From: Microbacterium oryzae
Lineage (GTDB): Bacteria > Actinomycetota > Actinomycetes > Actinomycetales > Microbacteriaceae
Direction: 5' to 3'
Length of the DNA: 64,000 bases
NCBI RefSeq assembly: GCF_030406385.1
Contig: NZ_JAUEPM010000003.1
Coordinates: 248,001 to 312,000 of the forward strand
The translations under genes and the position numbers were made by a program. The notes beneath the pieces are model-generated. The model did not search any database. It saw only the letters and a program-made list of their open reading frames with translations, and was not told the origin of the DNA. This document shows positions 39,713 through 49,536 of this stretch, in pieces. Within the stretch, counting starts at the first letter, position 1. Every line of letters starts with the position of its first letter.

Positions 39713-41497
39713 ATGAGCGACGATCGGGGCTTCCACGACGCGCTGGCGGCCGTCCGCGACGAGGTCCGCGCCCTGCGCGACGACGCCGAATCGGCCGCGG
39801 ACGCGGCAGTCGAGCGGATCGGCCGGGTGCACCCCGACCACCGCGAGGGCGCGCGGAACCTCCTCCACTACCTCGCGCTTCGCGAGCACGACCTGCGGCC
39901 GCTCCAGGAGCGCTTGAGCGCGCTGGGGCTGTCATCGCTCGGTCGGATGGAGGGCGACGTCCTGCGCAATCTCGACGCGGTACTGCGGGTGACGGAGGCG
40001 GCGCTCGGAGCCGAGGACGGTCAGCAGGAGATCGATCCCGACGACCGCGGCGACCTCCGCGACAACGCCGCCGCGCTCCTGGGAGGCGATGCGGACGACC
40101 GGCGCACGCGCATCATGGTGACGCTCCCCAGCGCGGGCGCGAATGACGCGTCCGTCGCGGCTGGTTTCGTCGAAGCCGGCATGGACCTCGCGCGCATCAA
40201 CTGCGCCCACGACGATCCGTCGGCCTGGCGCAGCATGGCCGAGAACGTCCGGGCGGCGAGCACCCGCGTCCGAGTGGCCATGGACCTCGCGGGGCCGAAG
40301 CTCCGCACGGGCCCGGTGGGCGACGGGCCGCACGTCGTGAAGGTCAAGCCCGCCCGCGATGCCGCCGGCGGAGTGGTGGAGCCGGCGCGGTTCGCGCTGG
40401 CGGCAGAACTCGACCTGGGCGCCCCCGTGCCCTGCATCCCCGTGTCCGACCCTGAATGGCTCGCGCGCCGCTCCCCCGGCGACGTCGTCCGCTTCCACGA
40501 CGCGCGGGGCCGCTCGCGTCGTATGGCCGTCGCCCGATCGGATGGCGATGGCGTCGTCCTCGAGGGAGACCGCACGTCGTACCTGGAGCAGGGCGCGACC
40601 CTGCGCTGTGAGGACGACGAGGTGCACATCGGCGAGCTGCCGGCCGTTCCCGGCGCACTGCGGGTCCAGCGCGGCGACACCGTCACTCTCACGGCCTCGC
40701 TCGACCCCGCCTCCTCCGAGGACGGGTCGCATCGCATCGGCTGCACTCTTCCGGAGGCATTCGAGGCGATCGCGGTCGGTCACCGCGTTGCGTTCGACGA
40801 CGGCAAGATCGAGGGCACAGTCCGCGGCGTGGGCGACGGCGAGGCGTCGATCGAGATCACGCGTGCGCGCGCGGGCGGCACCAAGCTCAAGGCCGAGAAG
40901 GGCATCAATCTGCCCGACACCGACCTCCCGATCGCCGCGCTGACCGAGGAGGACGTCGCCGCGCTCGACACCGTGGTCGACATCGCCGACGTCGTCGAGC
41001 TCTCCTTCGCACGCTCGGCCGGCGACATCCGCCGCCTGCTCGCCGAGCTCGACGCGCGCGGCGCCGACGAGCTCGGCGTGGTCGTCAAGCTCGAGACCAC
41101 GCAGGGATTCCGCGCGCTCCCCGAGATCATCCTCGAGCTCATGCGACGGCCGCGCGTGGGCGTCATGATCGCCCGCGGCGATCTCGCGGTGGAGGCGGGC
41201 TTCGCGCGCCTCGCCGAGGTCCAGGAGGAACTGCTGTGGATCTGCGAGTCCGCGCGAATCCCGGTGATCTGGGCGACGCAGGTCCTCGACGACCTCGCCA
41301 AGAGCGGCGTCCCCACACGGGCGGAGATCACCGACGCCGCCACCGCCGGCCGCGCCGAGTGCGTGATGCTGAACAAGGGCCCGCGGATCGAGGACGCCAT
41401 CCGCGCGCTCGACGACATCCTGCGACGGATGGCCGACCACATCGACAAGAAGAGCCCGCAGCTGCGCCGGCTGCGCTCCTGGTCGCCGCCCGCGTGA
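39713..41497 (+). CDS. Atypical pyruvate kinase-like protein
   Basis: 594-residue protein with a pyruvate-kinase TIM barrel but unusual shape. Residues 1-130 are an extra helical extension. The barrel begins at RTRIMVTLPSAG with RINCAH (R161, N163, H166; the usual Ser is Ala165), DLAGPKLRTG, then an enlarged B domain (about 200-395). VVKLETTQGF supplies the catalytic Lys and metal-binding Glu, MIARGDLAVE the metal Asp, and WATQVL the Thr. It ends about 40 residues after the barrel, so the allosteric C-terminal domain is missing. Catalysis of PEP to pyruvate is plausible but untested. Confidence 0.8.
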   Translation: MSDDRGFHDALAAVRDEVRALRDDAESAADAAVERIGRVHPDHREGARNLLHYLALREHDLRPLQERLSALGLSSLGRMEGDVLRNLDAVLRVTEAALGAEDGQQEIDPDDRGDLRDNAAALLGGDADDRRTRIMVTLPSAGANDASVAAGFVEAGMDLARINCAHDDPSAWRSMAENVRAASTRVRVAMDLAGPKLRTGPVGDGPHVVKVKPARDAAGGVVEPARFALAAELDLGAPVPCIPVSDPEWLARRSPGDVVRFHDARGRSRRMAVARSDGDGVVLEGDRTSYLEQGATLRCEDDEVHIGELPAVPGALRVQRGDTVTLTASLDPASSEDGSHRIGCTLPEAFEAIAVGHRVAFDDGKIEGTVRGVGDGEASIEITRARAGGTKLKAEKGINLPDTDLPIAALTEEDVAALDTVVDIADVVELSFARSAGDIRRLLAELDARGADELGVVVKLETTQGFRALPEIILELMRRPRVGVMIARGDLAVEAGFARLAEVQEELLWICESARIPVIWATQVLDDLAKSGVPTRAEITDAATAGRAECVMLNKGPRIEDAIRALDDILRRMADHIDKKSPQLRRLRSWSPPA

Positions 41498-41550
41498 CGC
41501 TCCGGTTGCCGACGTGGAGCTCCGCCCGCCCTGCCAGCCCCGAGAGTGGA

Positions 41551-41583
41551 ACGGCCGCCGCTCCTCGTGGGAGCGGCGGCCGT
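41551..41583. terminator. Bidirectional terminator between pyruvate-kinase-like gene and ilvC
   Basis: A perfect 14-bp stem (41551-41564 with 41570-41583) and 5-nt loop separates two convergent genes. It sits 18 nt after the ilvC stop on the minus strand and 53 nt after the other gene's stop. Confidence 0.85.
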
Positions 41584-41601
41584 GTCTTCGGCGTCAGCGG
41601 G

Positions 41602-42639
<1,038 letters not shown>

Positions 42640-42691
42640 TTAGGTGGGGTTCTGCTTCGGCCGCGGGTCTCCGCCGCCGGGGGTTCGGGAG

Positions 42692-43201
42692 TCAGCCGCG
42701 CAACGCGCGCTCGCTGATCGACTTGCCGCCGCGGCCCAGCGCGAGCAGGCCCGACTGGGCGAGCTCCTTGATGCCGAACGGCTCGATCGCCTTGAGGAAC
42801 GCGTCGACCTTGCCCTGATCGCCGGTGATCTCGATCACGAGCGCGTCGGGCGCATAGTCCACCACGCTCGCGCGGAAGAGGTTCACGACCTCGATCACGT
42901 TCGAGCGCGACGCGTTGTCGGCGCGCACCTTGACGAGCATGTGCTCGCGCTGCACGGAGGCCGCGGGGTCGAGCTCGACGATCTTCACGACGTTGATGAG
43001 CTTGTTCAGCTGCTTGGTGACCTGCTCGAGCGGCAGCTCGTCGACGTCCACGACGACCGTGATCCGCGACAGGCCGGGAATCTCGGTCACGCCGACGGCG
43101 AGCGAGTGGATGTTGAAGCCGCGTCGGGCGAAGAGGCCCGCGACGCGCGTCAGCAGACCCGGACGGTCCTCGACGAGCAGGCTCAGCACGTGAGACGACA
43201 T
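42692..43201 (-). CDS. ilvN: Acetolactate synthase small (regulatory) subunit
   Basis: 169-residue regulatory subunit. An N-terminal ACT domain (MSSHVLSLLVEDRPGLLTRV) binds valine for feedback inhibition, followed by the ALS_ss C-terminal domain. It is encoded 1 nt after ilvB, as expected for a 1:1 holoenzyme. Confidence 0.96.
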   Translation of the reverse strand: MSSHVLSLLVEDRPGLLTRVAGLFARRGFNIHSLAVGVTEIPGLSRITVVVDVDELPLEQVTKQLNKLINVVKIVELDPAASVQREHMLVKVRADNASRSNVIEVVNLFRASVVDYAPDALVIEITGDQGKVDAFLKAIEPFGIKELAQSGLLALGRGGKSISERALRG

Positions 43202-43202
43202 G

Positions 43203-45008
43203 TCAGTCCTCCTCGGAGAAGGCGGGCGAGTGGTCGCGCGCGTACTGGATGTAGCTGTTGCTGACGCCCTGCGGGACCATCGGCCACACCATGGCGTCGG
43301 CGCTCACGACGAAGTCGATGACGACGGGGCGGTCGTTCGTCTCCAGCGCGAGGCGGATGGCGTCGTCGACCTGGTCCTCCCGCTCGACGCGGATGGCGAG
43401 GCAGCCGTAGGCCTCGGCGAGCTTCACGAAGTCCGGGATGCGGACGGTGTCGTGCCCCGTCTGCAGGTCGGTGTTCGAGTAGCGGCCGTCGTAGAACAGG
43501 GTCTGCCACTGGCGCACCATGCCGAGCGACGAGTTGTTGATGATGGCGACCTTGATCGGGATGTCGTTGAGCGCGCAGGTGGCGAGCTCCTGGTTCGTCA
43601 TCTGGAAGCAGCCGTCGCCGTCGATCGCCCACACCACGCGGTCGGGCTCTGCCACCTTGGCGCCCATCGCGGCGGGCACCGAATAGCCCATGGTGCCGGC
43701 GCCGCCGGAGTTCAGCCACGAGTTCGGACGCTCGTACTTGATGAACTGCGCCGACCACATCTGGTGCTGTCCCACGCCGGAGGCGTACACGGCCTCGGGG
43801 CCGGTCAGCTCGCCGATGCGCTGGATGATCGCCTGCGGGGCGAGGTGCCCGTCGGTCGTCGGCGCGAAGCCCAGCGGGTACTGGTCCTGCAGCCCGCGGA
43901 GGTAGGCCCACCACTCGTCGTAGTCGGGCGTGCCTGCGGTCGAGACCGAGCGGAACGCGGTGTCCAGGTCGACGAGGACCTCCTTGAGATCCCCCACGAT
44001 CGGGACGTCGGCCGTGCGGATCTTCGAGATCTCGGCCGGGTCGATGTCCACGTGCACGACCTTCGCGTGCGGGGCGAACAGCGCCGCCTTGCCGGTCACG
44101 CGGTCATCGAAGCGCGCCCCGAGGGAGACGATGAGGTCGCTCTCCTGCAGTGCGAGCACCGCCGGGACGGCGCCGTGCATGCCCGGCATGCCGAGGTTCT
44201 GCGGGTGGGAGTCGGGGAACGCGCCGCGCGCCATGAGCGTGGTGACCACGGGAGCGCCGGTCGCCTCGGCGAACGTCTTCAGCTCCGCCGCCGCATTGCC
44301 GCGGATGACGCCGCCGCCCACGTACAGCACGGGCTTGCGCGCCTCGGCCATCAGCGCGACGGCCGCCTGGATCTGCTTGCCGTGCGCCTTGGTGACCGGC
44401 CGGTAGCCGGGCAGATCGTAACGGGGCGGCCACACGAACGGCGCCTCCGCCTGCTGCGCGTCCTTGGTGATGTCGACGAGCACGGGACCGGGTCGGCCGG
44501 TGGAGGCGATCTCGTAGGCCGCGGCGATCGCGCCCGGGATCTCCGATGCGTCCTTCACGAGGAACGAGTGCTTGGTGATCGGCATCGTGATGCCCACGAT
44601 GTCGGCCTCCTGGAAGGCGTCCGTGCCCATCAGCGTCGAGAACACCTGTCCGGTGATCGCGAGGACCGGCATCGAGTCCATGTACGCGTCGGCGATCGCG
44701 GTGACGAGGTTCGTGGCACCCGGGCCGCTCGTCGCGATGGCGACGCCGACCTTGCCGCTCGCCGCGGCATAGCCCTCGGCCGCATGCCCCGCGCCCTGCT
44801 CGTGACGGACGAGGATGTGGCGCAGCTTCTTGGCCGACATCAGCGGGTCGTACACGGGCAGGATGGCCCCGCCCGGCAGCCCGAAGACGTCCGTGACACC
44901 CAGCAGCTCGAGGGTGCGGACGACCGCCTCAGCGCCCGTGAGCACGGGCGCTTGCGCGGTGGTGCGAGCGGGTGGCCGGGGAACGGCCGATGCGGTTTCG
45001 GCAGGCAT
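43203..45008 (-). CDS. ilvB: Acetolactate synthase large (catalytic) subunit
   Basis: 601-residue thiamine-diphosphate enzyme that makes acetolactate or acetohydroxybutyrate. The catalytic Glu is in [16 protein letters not shown] and the ThDP/Mg signature is [18 protein letters not shown] with INNSSLGM. The start at ATG 45008 (MPAETASAV) has GAGGAAG upstream; two further ATG/ATC codons precede it. It lies 61 bp after ilvD with no room for a leader-peptide attenuator. Confidence 0.96.
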   Translation of the reverse strand: MPAETASAVPRPPARTTAQAPVLTGAEAVVRTLELLGVTDVFGLPGGAILPVYDPLMSAKKLRHILVRHEQGAGHAAEGYAAASGKVGVAIATSGPGATNLVTAIADAYMDSMPVLAITGQVFSTLMGTDAFQEADIVGITMPITKHSFLVKDASEIPGAIAAAYEIASTGRPGPVLVDITKDAQQAEAPFVWPPRYDLPGYRPVTKAHGKQIQAAVALMAEARKPVLYVGGGVIRGNAAAELKTFAEATGAPVVTTLMARGAFPDSHPQNLGMPGMHGAVPAVLALQESDLIVSLGARFDDRVTGKAALFAPHAKVVHVDIDPAEISKIRTADVPIVGDLKEVLVDLDTAFRSVSTAGTPDYDEWWAYLRGLQDQYPLGFAPTTDGHLAPQAIIQRIGELTGPEAVYASGVGQHQMWSAQFIKYERPNSWLNSGGAGTMGYSVPAAMGAKVAEPDRVVWAIDGDGCFQMTNQELATCALNDIPIKVAIINNSSLGMVRQWQTLFYDGRYSNTDLQTGHDTVRIPDFVKLAEAYGCLAIRVEREDQVDDAIRLALETNDRPVVIDFVVSADAMVWPMVPQGVSNSYIQYARDHSPAFSEED

Positions 45009-45069
45009 GATGATGCTTCCTCGCTTGGGGGTGGGGATGATCCGTGGTCGCCGCGACGCGCGGGCCGGC

Positions 45070-46764
45070 TCAGCCGGTCGTCGCGCCTTCCGCGGCGGAG
45101 CGCACGAGCTTGGAGTACTTGGCCAGAACGCCTCGGGTGTAGCGCGGGGGCAGGGGCTCCCAGCCGGCACGGCGGGAGCTCAGCTCTGCTTCATCGACGA
45201 GTAGGTCGAGAGTGCGAGCCGCGATATCGACCCTGATCAGATCACCATCGCGCACGAAGGCGATAGGACCTGCGTCCACTGCCTCTGGTGCGATATGGCC
45301 GATGCACAGCCCGGTTGTGCCGCCTGAGAATCGACCGTCCGTCAAGAGTAGTACATCCTTGCCGAGCCCAGCGCCCTTGATGGCCGCCGTGATCGCCAGC
45401 ATCTCGCGCATGCCGGGGCCGCCCTTGGGTCCCTCGTAGCGGATGACCACCACGTCGCCCGCGCTGATCTCGCCGTTCGCGAGCGCGTCCATCGCGCCGC
45501 GCTCGCGCTCGAACACCCGTGCCGGCCCCTCGAACACCGACGCGTCGAATCCCGCCGTCTTCACGACGGCGCCCTCCGGTGCGAACGAGCCGTGCAGGAT
45601 GGTCAGGCCCCCCGTGGCGTGGATCGGGTCGTCGAAGCGGTGCACGACCTCCCCGTCGATGGGGTCCGGGTCGAGGTCGCGCAGGTTCTCCGCGACCGTC
45701 TTGCCCGTGACCGTGAGCGCGTCGCCGTGGAGCAGGCCCTCGTCGAGCATCGCCTTCATGATGACGGGGATGCCGCCGTGACGGTCGACGTCGTTCATGA
45801 CGTACTTGCCGAACGGCTTCATGTCCGCCACGTGCGGCACGCGGTCGCCGATGCGGTTGAAGTCGTGGAGATTCAGCTCCACCTGCGCCTCGCGCGCGAT
45901 GGCCAGCAGGTGCAGCACCACATTGGTCGAGCCGCCGAGTGCCATCGCCAGGGCGATCGCGTTCTCGAACGACTCCTTCGTCAGGATGTCCTTGGTCGTG
46001 ATCCCCTGCTTCAGCAGGTTCACGACGGCCTCGCCCGAGCGGTGCGCGAAGTAGTCGCGACGGCGGTCCGCCGACGGCGGCGCTGCGGAGCCCGGCAGGC
46101 TCAGCCCGAGCGCCTCGGCGACCGACGCCATGGTGTTGGCCGTGTACATGCCGCCGCACGCGCCCTCACCGGGTGCGAACGCGCACTCGATGCGCTTCAG
46201 GTCCTCCTCCGACATGAGCCCGGCGCGACAGGCGCCGACAGCCTCGAAGGAGTCGATGATCGTGATGTCCTTCTCGGTGCCGTCCGAGAGCTTGACCCAG
46301 CCCGGCGCGATCGACCCGGCGTAGAGGAAGACGCTGGAGAGCCCCAGGCGCGCGCTGGCCATCAGCATGCCGGGGATCGACTTGTCGCAGCCGGCGAGCA
46401 GCACGGTGCCGTCGAGGCGCTCGGCCATGATGACGGTCTCGACGCTGTCCGCTATGACCTCGCGGCTGACGAGCGAGAAGTGCATGCCCTCGTGGCCCAT
46501 GGAGATGCCGTCGGAGACGGAGATGGTGCCGAACTGCAGCGGGTACCCGCCGCCGGAGTGCACGCCCTCCTTCGCGCCCTGCGCGAGGCGATCCAGCGAC
46601 AGGTTGCAGGGGGTGATCTCGTTCCAGCTCGACGCGATGCCGATCTGCGGCTTGTCCCAATCCGCGTCGCCCATCCCGACCGCGCGGAGCATCCCCCGCG
46701 ACGTGGTGGCCTCGATGCCGTCGGTCACGACGCGACTGCGCGGTTTGATGTCGATCTCGCTCAC
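45070..46764 (-). CDS. ilvD: Dihydroxy-acid dehydratase
   Basis: 564-residue iron-sulfur dehydratase of branched-chain amino acid synthesis. Cluster ligands appear as [22 protein letters not shown] and [17 protein letters not shown]. The last ~60 codons around [14 protein letters not shown] use codons unlike the rest (GTA, CTA, TTG, TCA, ACA, CCA), see findings. The GTG start lies exactly 6 nt after TAGACT, so the operon mRNA is probably leaderless. First gene of ilvD-B-N-C. Confidence 0.96.
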   Translation of the reverse strand: MSEIDIKPRSRVVTDGIEATTSRGMLRAVGMGDADWDKPQIGIASSWNEITPCNLSLDRLAQGAKEGVHSGGGYPLQFGTISVSDGISMGHEGMHFSLVSREVIADSVETVIMAERLDGTVLLAGCDKSIPGMLMASARLGLSSVFLYAGSIAPGWVKLSDGTEKDITIIDSFEAVGACRAGLMSEEDLKRIECAFAPGEGACGGMYTANTMASVAEALGLSLPGSAAPPSADRRRDYFAHRSGEAVVNLLKQGITTKDILTKESFENAIALAMALGGSTNVVLHLLAIAREAQVELNLHDFNRIGDRVPHVADMKPFGKYVMNDVDRHGGIPVIMKAMLDEGLLHGDALTVTGKTVAENLRDLDPDPIDGEVVHRFDDPIHATGGLTILHGSFAPEGAVVKTAGFDASVFEGPARVFERERGAMDALANGEISAGDVVVIRYEGPKGGPGMREMLAITAAIKGAGLGKDVLLLTDGRFSGGTTGLCIGHIAPEAVDAGPIAFVRDGDLIRVDIAARTLDLLVDEAELSSRRAGWEPLPPRYTRGVLAKYSKLVRSAAEGATTG

Positions 46765-46770
46765 GCAGGC

Positions 46771-46776
46771 AGTCTA
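46771..46776 (-). promoter_or_regulatory. Leaderless -10 hexamer (TAGACT) of the ilv operon
   Basis: TAGACT on the minus strand, then 6 nt, then the ilvD GTG. With transcription starting at the start codon there can be no leader-peptide attenuation of the operon upstream of ilvD. Confidence 0.6.
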
Positions 46777-46840
46777 TTCCCCGCCGTCGACGCCCCTCGA
46801 CGCGCTGAGCACCTGGCTCGACGCCGCCCCGGCGGGGCTG

Positions 46841-47632
46841 TCAGGATGCGCGACGACGCGCGATCTCGATGAGCAGTGCGGCGAGGGCCGGGGCGTCCGG
46901 GACGCGCACGGTCGCGGCGGTCGCGCCCTCCCCCACGCGCACCCCGAGATCGCCGGGCCCGAGCGAGCGCAGCGCGTCCTCGTCGGTGACGTCGTCGCCC
47001 GCGAAGAGCACGGCGGTCGCGCCGGTCGCCTCGCGCAGCTCGGCGACCGCGGAGTCCTTGCCCTCGTGCCGCCACGCGAACTCGACGATGTCGCGTCCAG
47101 TGCGCCGCCGCCATCCGGGAGCGCACTCGGCGACGAGAGCGTCGACGCCCTCCTGGGCGCGCGCGGTGCTCTCGTCGTCGGCGAGGCGCGTATGCAGGGC
47201 GAAGCCGAACGCCTTGCGCTCGATCCAAGCGCCGTCGAGGTCGGCCACGATCGCCTCCGCAGCGTCGACGATCGATGCCGCGTCGCCATCCGATGCGCTC
47301 TCGTCGCCTCGCCGCGGCGGGGCCGTCACGGGGCGCCAGTGCTCGGCGCCGTGCGACCCGGCGAGCCAGACGGGCGACGCGTCGTCGTGCTCAGCGATCA
47401 CCCGGAGGTCGGCGAGTGAGCGTCCCGAGACGAACGCGACGACGGTGTCGGGAAGCGCGGCGAGCTCCGCCACCGCGCTGCGCGCCTCCGGCAGTGCGCG
47501 GGCCGTCAGCGGCTCGTCGACGAGCGGCGCGAGCGTGCCGTCGAAGTCGAGCGCGACGAGCAGCCGAGGTGTCGTGGCGACGGCGGTGAGCGCGTCGTCG
47601 GTGATGGCGTCGTCCTGCCCCTGCGCGCTCAT
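46841..47632 (-). CDS. otsB: Trehalose-6-phosphate phosphatase
   Basis: 263-residue HAD-superfamily phosphatase. Motif I is LVALDFDGTLAPL with the nucleophile Asp, motif II is in VAFVSGRSLADL, and motif IV is FAGDDVTDEDAL. A small cap domain is inserted at about residues 110-200. It removes phosphate from trehalose-6-phosphate. Its ATG overlaps the otsA stop, so the two enzymes of trehalose synthesis are coupled. Confidence 0.94.
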   Translation of the reverse strand: MSAQGQDDAITDDALTAVATTPRLLVALDFDGTLAPLVDEPLTARALPEARSAVAELAALPDTVVAFVSGRSLADLRVIAEHDDASPVWLAGSHGAEHWRPVTAPPRRGDESASDGDAASIVDAAEAIVADLDGAWIERKAFGFALHTRLADDESTARAQEGVDALVAECAPGWRRRTGRDIVEFAWRHEGKDSAVAELREATGATAVLFAGDDVTDEDALRSLGPGDLGVRVGEGATAATVRVPDAPALAALLIEIARRRAS

Positions 47633-49047
47633 CGCCGCCGCGAGTCCCGGAACGTCTCGAGGTCGGCGAGGAAGCGGCGCCCCCAGCGCTCGACATCGTT
47701 CTCCAGCACGCGGCGCCGCATGCTGCGCATCCGGCGCGACTGCTCGGCCACCGGCATCTCGATCGCCCGCATGATCGTGTCCTTCATCCCCCCGATGTCG
47801 TGCGGGTTGATCAGGAGGGCGCTGGTGAGCTCGTCGGCCGCGCCGGTGAACTCGCTGAGCACGAGCACGCCGCGGTTGTCGGCGTGCACGGCGACGTACT
47901 CCTTGGCGACGAGGTTCATGCCGTCGCGCAGGGCGGTGACGAGCATGACGTCCGCCGCGAGGTAGAGCGCGACCATCTCCTCCCGCGGAAAGCCCTGGTG
48001 GAGGTATCGGATGGCGGTGTGGTGGATGGTGTCGTAGTCGCCGTTGATGCGGCCGACCGTGAGCTCGATCTCGTCGCGCAGCTCCTGGTACGCCTCGACG
48101 CCCGGGCGGCTGGGGCTCGCAACCTGGACGAGCGTGACGTCGCCCACCTCGACGCGACCGTCGTCGAGCAGCTCGCCGAAGGCCTTGAGGCGATGGCGGA
48201 TGCCCTTCGTGTAGTCGAGCCGGTCGACGCCGAGGAGGATCTTCGAGGGGTTGCCGAGCTGCTCGCGGATCTCCACGGCGCGAGCGCGGATGGCCGGATC
48301 CTGCGCGAGCTCGATGAACGACTGCGCGTCGATGGAGATGGGGTAGGGCTTCGCGATCGCCGTGCGCGCCGTGCCGTCGGGCTGCGGGATGGTGATGCTC
48401 TCCCGCTTCGTGCCGTAGCGGAGGATCCGGCGCACGGAGCGCTGGAAGTTGCCGGCATCGGCCGCGCGTTGGAAGCCGATGACGTCCGCGCCGAGGAGCC
48501 CCTCGACGACCTGCCGGCGCCAGGGCAGCTGGGCGTAGAGCCCGTAGGCGGGGAACGGGATGTGGTGGAAGTAGCCGATGACGACGTCGGGGCGCAGCTC
48601 GCGCAGCATCTGCGGCACGAGCTGCAGCTGGTAGTCCTGCACCCACACGAAGCCGCCTTCATCCACGACCTCGGCGGCGGCCTCGGCGAAGCGGCGGTTC
48701 ACGCGGACGTATGCGTCCCACCAGCGGCGCTTGTACACGGGCGTCGCGATGACGTCGTGGTACAGCGGCCAAATCGTGCCGTTGGCGAAGCCCTCGTAGT
48801 AGTCCTCGAGCTCCTCCTCGCTGAGCTCGACGGGCACGAGGTGCGTGCCCTCGAAGTCGAAGGGGTCGACCTGAAGTCCTGGCTTCCCGGCCCATCCGAC
48901 CCAGGCGCCGTCGACCTTCTGCATCACCTGCTCGAGGGCGGTGACGAGACCGCCGGGAGAGCGACGCCAGGCGGGCTGTCCGCTCTCATCCTGGATCCGA
49001 TCCACCGGAAGGCGGTTGGCTACGACGACGAGGTCCGCTTTGGGCAT
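47629..49047 (-). CDS. otsA: Trehalose-6-phosphate synthase (GT20)
   Basis: 472-residue GT20 glycosyltransferase that joins UDP- or GDP-glucose to glucose-6-phosphate. Typical segments are VVVANRLPVD with RRSPGGLVTAL, FVWVQDYQLQLVPQ, GYFHHIPFPA, VDRLDYTKGIRHRL and DGMNLVAKEYVA. Length is that of the bacterial single-domain enzyme. It has a GAAGGAG Shine-Dalgarno, so unlike many neighbours it is leadered. With otsB it supplies trehalose for osmotic and desiccation tolerance. Confidence 0.96.
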   Translation of the reverse strand: MPKADLVVVANRLPVDRIQDESGQPAWRRSPGGLVTALEQVMQKVDGAWVGWAGKPGLQVDPFDFEGTHLVPVELSEEELEDYYEGFANGTIWPLYHDVIATPVYKRRWWDAYVRVNRRFAEAAAEVVDEGGFVWVQDYQLQLVPQMLRELRPDVVIGYFHHIPFPAYGLYAQLPWRRQVVEGLLGADVIGFQRAADAGNFQRSVRRILRYGTKRESITIPQPDGTARTAIAKPYPISIDAQSFIELAQDPAIRARAVEIREQLGNPSKILLGVDRLDYTKGIRHRLKAFGELLDDGRVEVGDVTLVQVASPSRPGVEAYQELRDEIELTVGRINGDYDTIHHTAIRYLHQGFPREEMVALYLAADVMLVTALRDGMNLVAKEYVAVHADNRGVLVLSEFTGAADELTSALLINPHDIGGMKDTIMRAIEMPVAEQSRRMRSMRRRVLENDVERWGRRFLADLETFRDSRRR

Positions 49048-49205
49048 GCCGCTCCTTCAATGTGTGCCGGGTCAGTCTAGCCACGGCGGCGGCATCCGCC
49101 GGGGGGACGGAAGCGCGGTCGCCGCGACACGCTCCGCGCGTTAGCAGGCGGCCCGCGCGGGCACAACCCCCGGTGCTGCCGCCCTCGCCGTGGCCGTCAC
49201 GGCGC

Positions 49206-49211
49206 TACCGT
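49206..49211 (+). promoter_or_regulatory. Leaderless -10 hexamer (TACCGT) of the gene at 49218
   Basis: TACCGT, then 6 nt, then ATG. Its presence supports the reality and start of the small gene that follows. Confidence 0.5.
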
Positions 49212-49217
49212 GGTGCC

Positions 49218-49511
49218 ATGCGCAAGTACCTCATGGGAACCGGCCTCTTCGGAGCGATCACGAGCGGCTACTCGCTGCTCAAGGGCGCCAACCACAAGCG
49301 GTTCACGTGGCGGGTGGCGCTCGCGTGGATCAGCTGGGCGATCACGCTCCTCCTCGCGATCGGCGAGGCGCGCGACATCCGCACCGCCTCCCACGGCGGC
49401 GCCGTGCCGGAGGACTCCCCCATCGCCGGCAAGGAGTACAAGTACGCGGGAACGCCGAAGCCGGGCAAGAAGCAGAAGCTCGACAAGAAGCACAAGCGCG
49501 CGAAGAAGTAG
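49218..49511 (+). CDS. Small membrane protein of unknown function
   Basis: 97-residue protein. A hydrophobic N-terminal segment (LMGTGLFGAITSGYSLLKG) and a second helix (VALAWISWAITLLLAIG) suggest two membrane passes. The C-terminus is strongly basic (KPGKKQKLDKKHKRAKK). I do not recognise a family. The start is supported by a leaderless hexamer and by both helices being in frame; the frame extends upstream without a plausible start. It converges on the DUF222-HNH gene. Confidence 0.7.
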   Translation: MRKYLMGTGLFGAITSGYSLLKGANHKRFTWRVALAWISWAITLLLAIGEARDIRTASHGGAVPEDSPIAGKEYKYAGTPKPGKKQKLDKKHKRAKK

Positions 49512-49536
49512 ATCGGATGGCTGATCTGACCTTCTA

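Noticed and set aside
45009..45069. Leader peptide or T-box type attenuator upstream of ilvB
   Set aside because: The ilvD-ilvB gap is only 61 bp, no terminator/antiterminator pair is visible, and ilvB has a normal Shine-Dalgarno.
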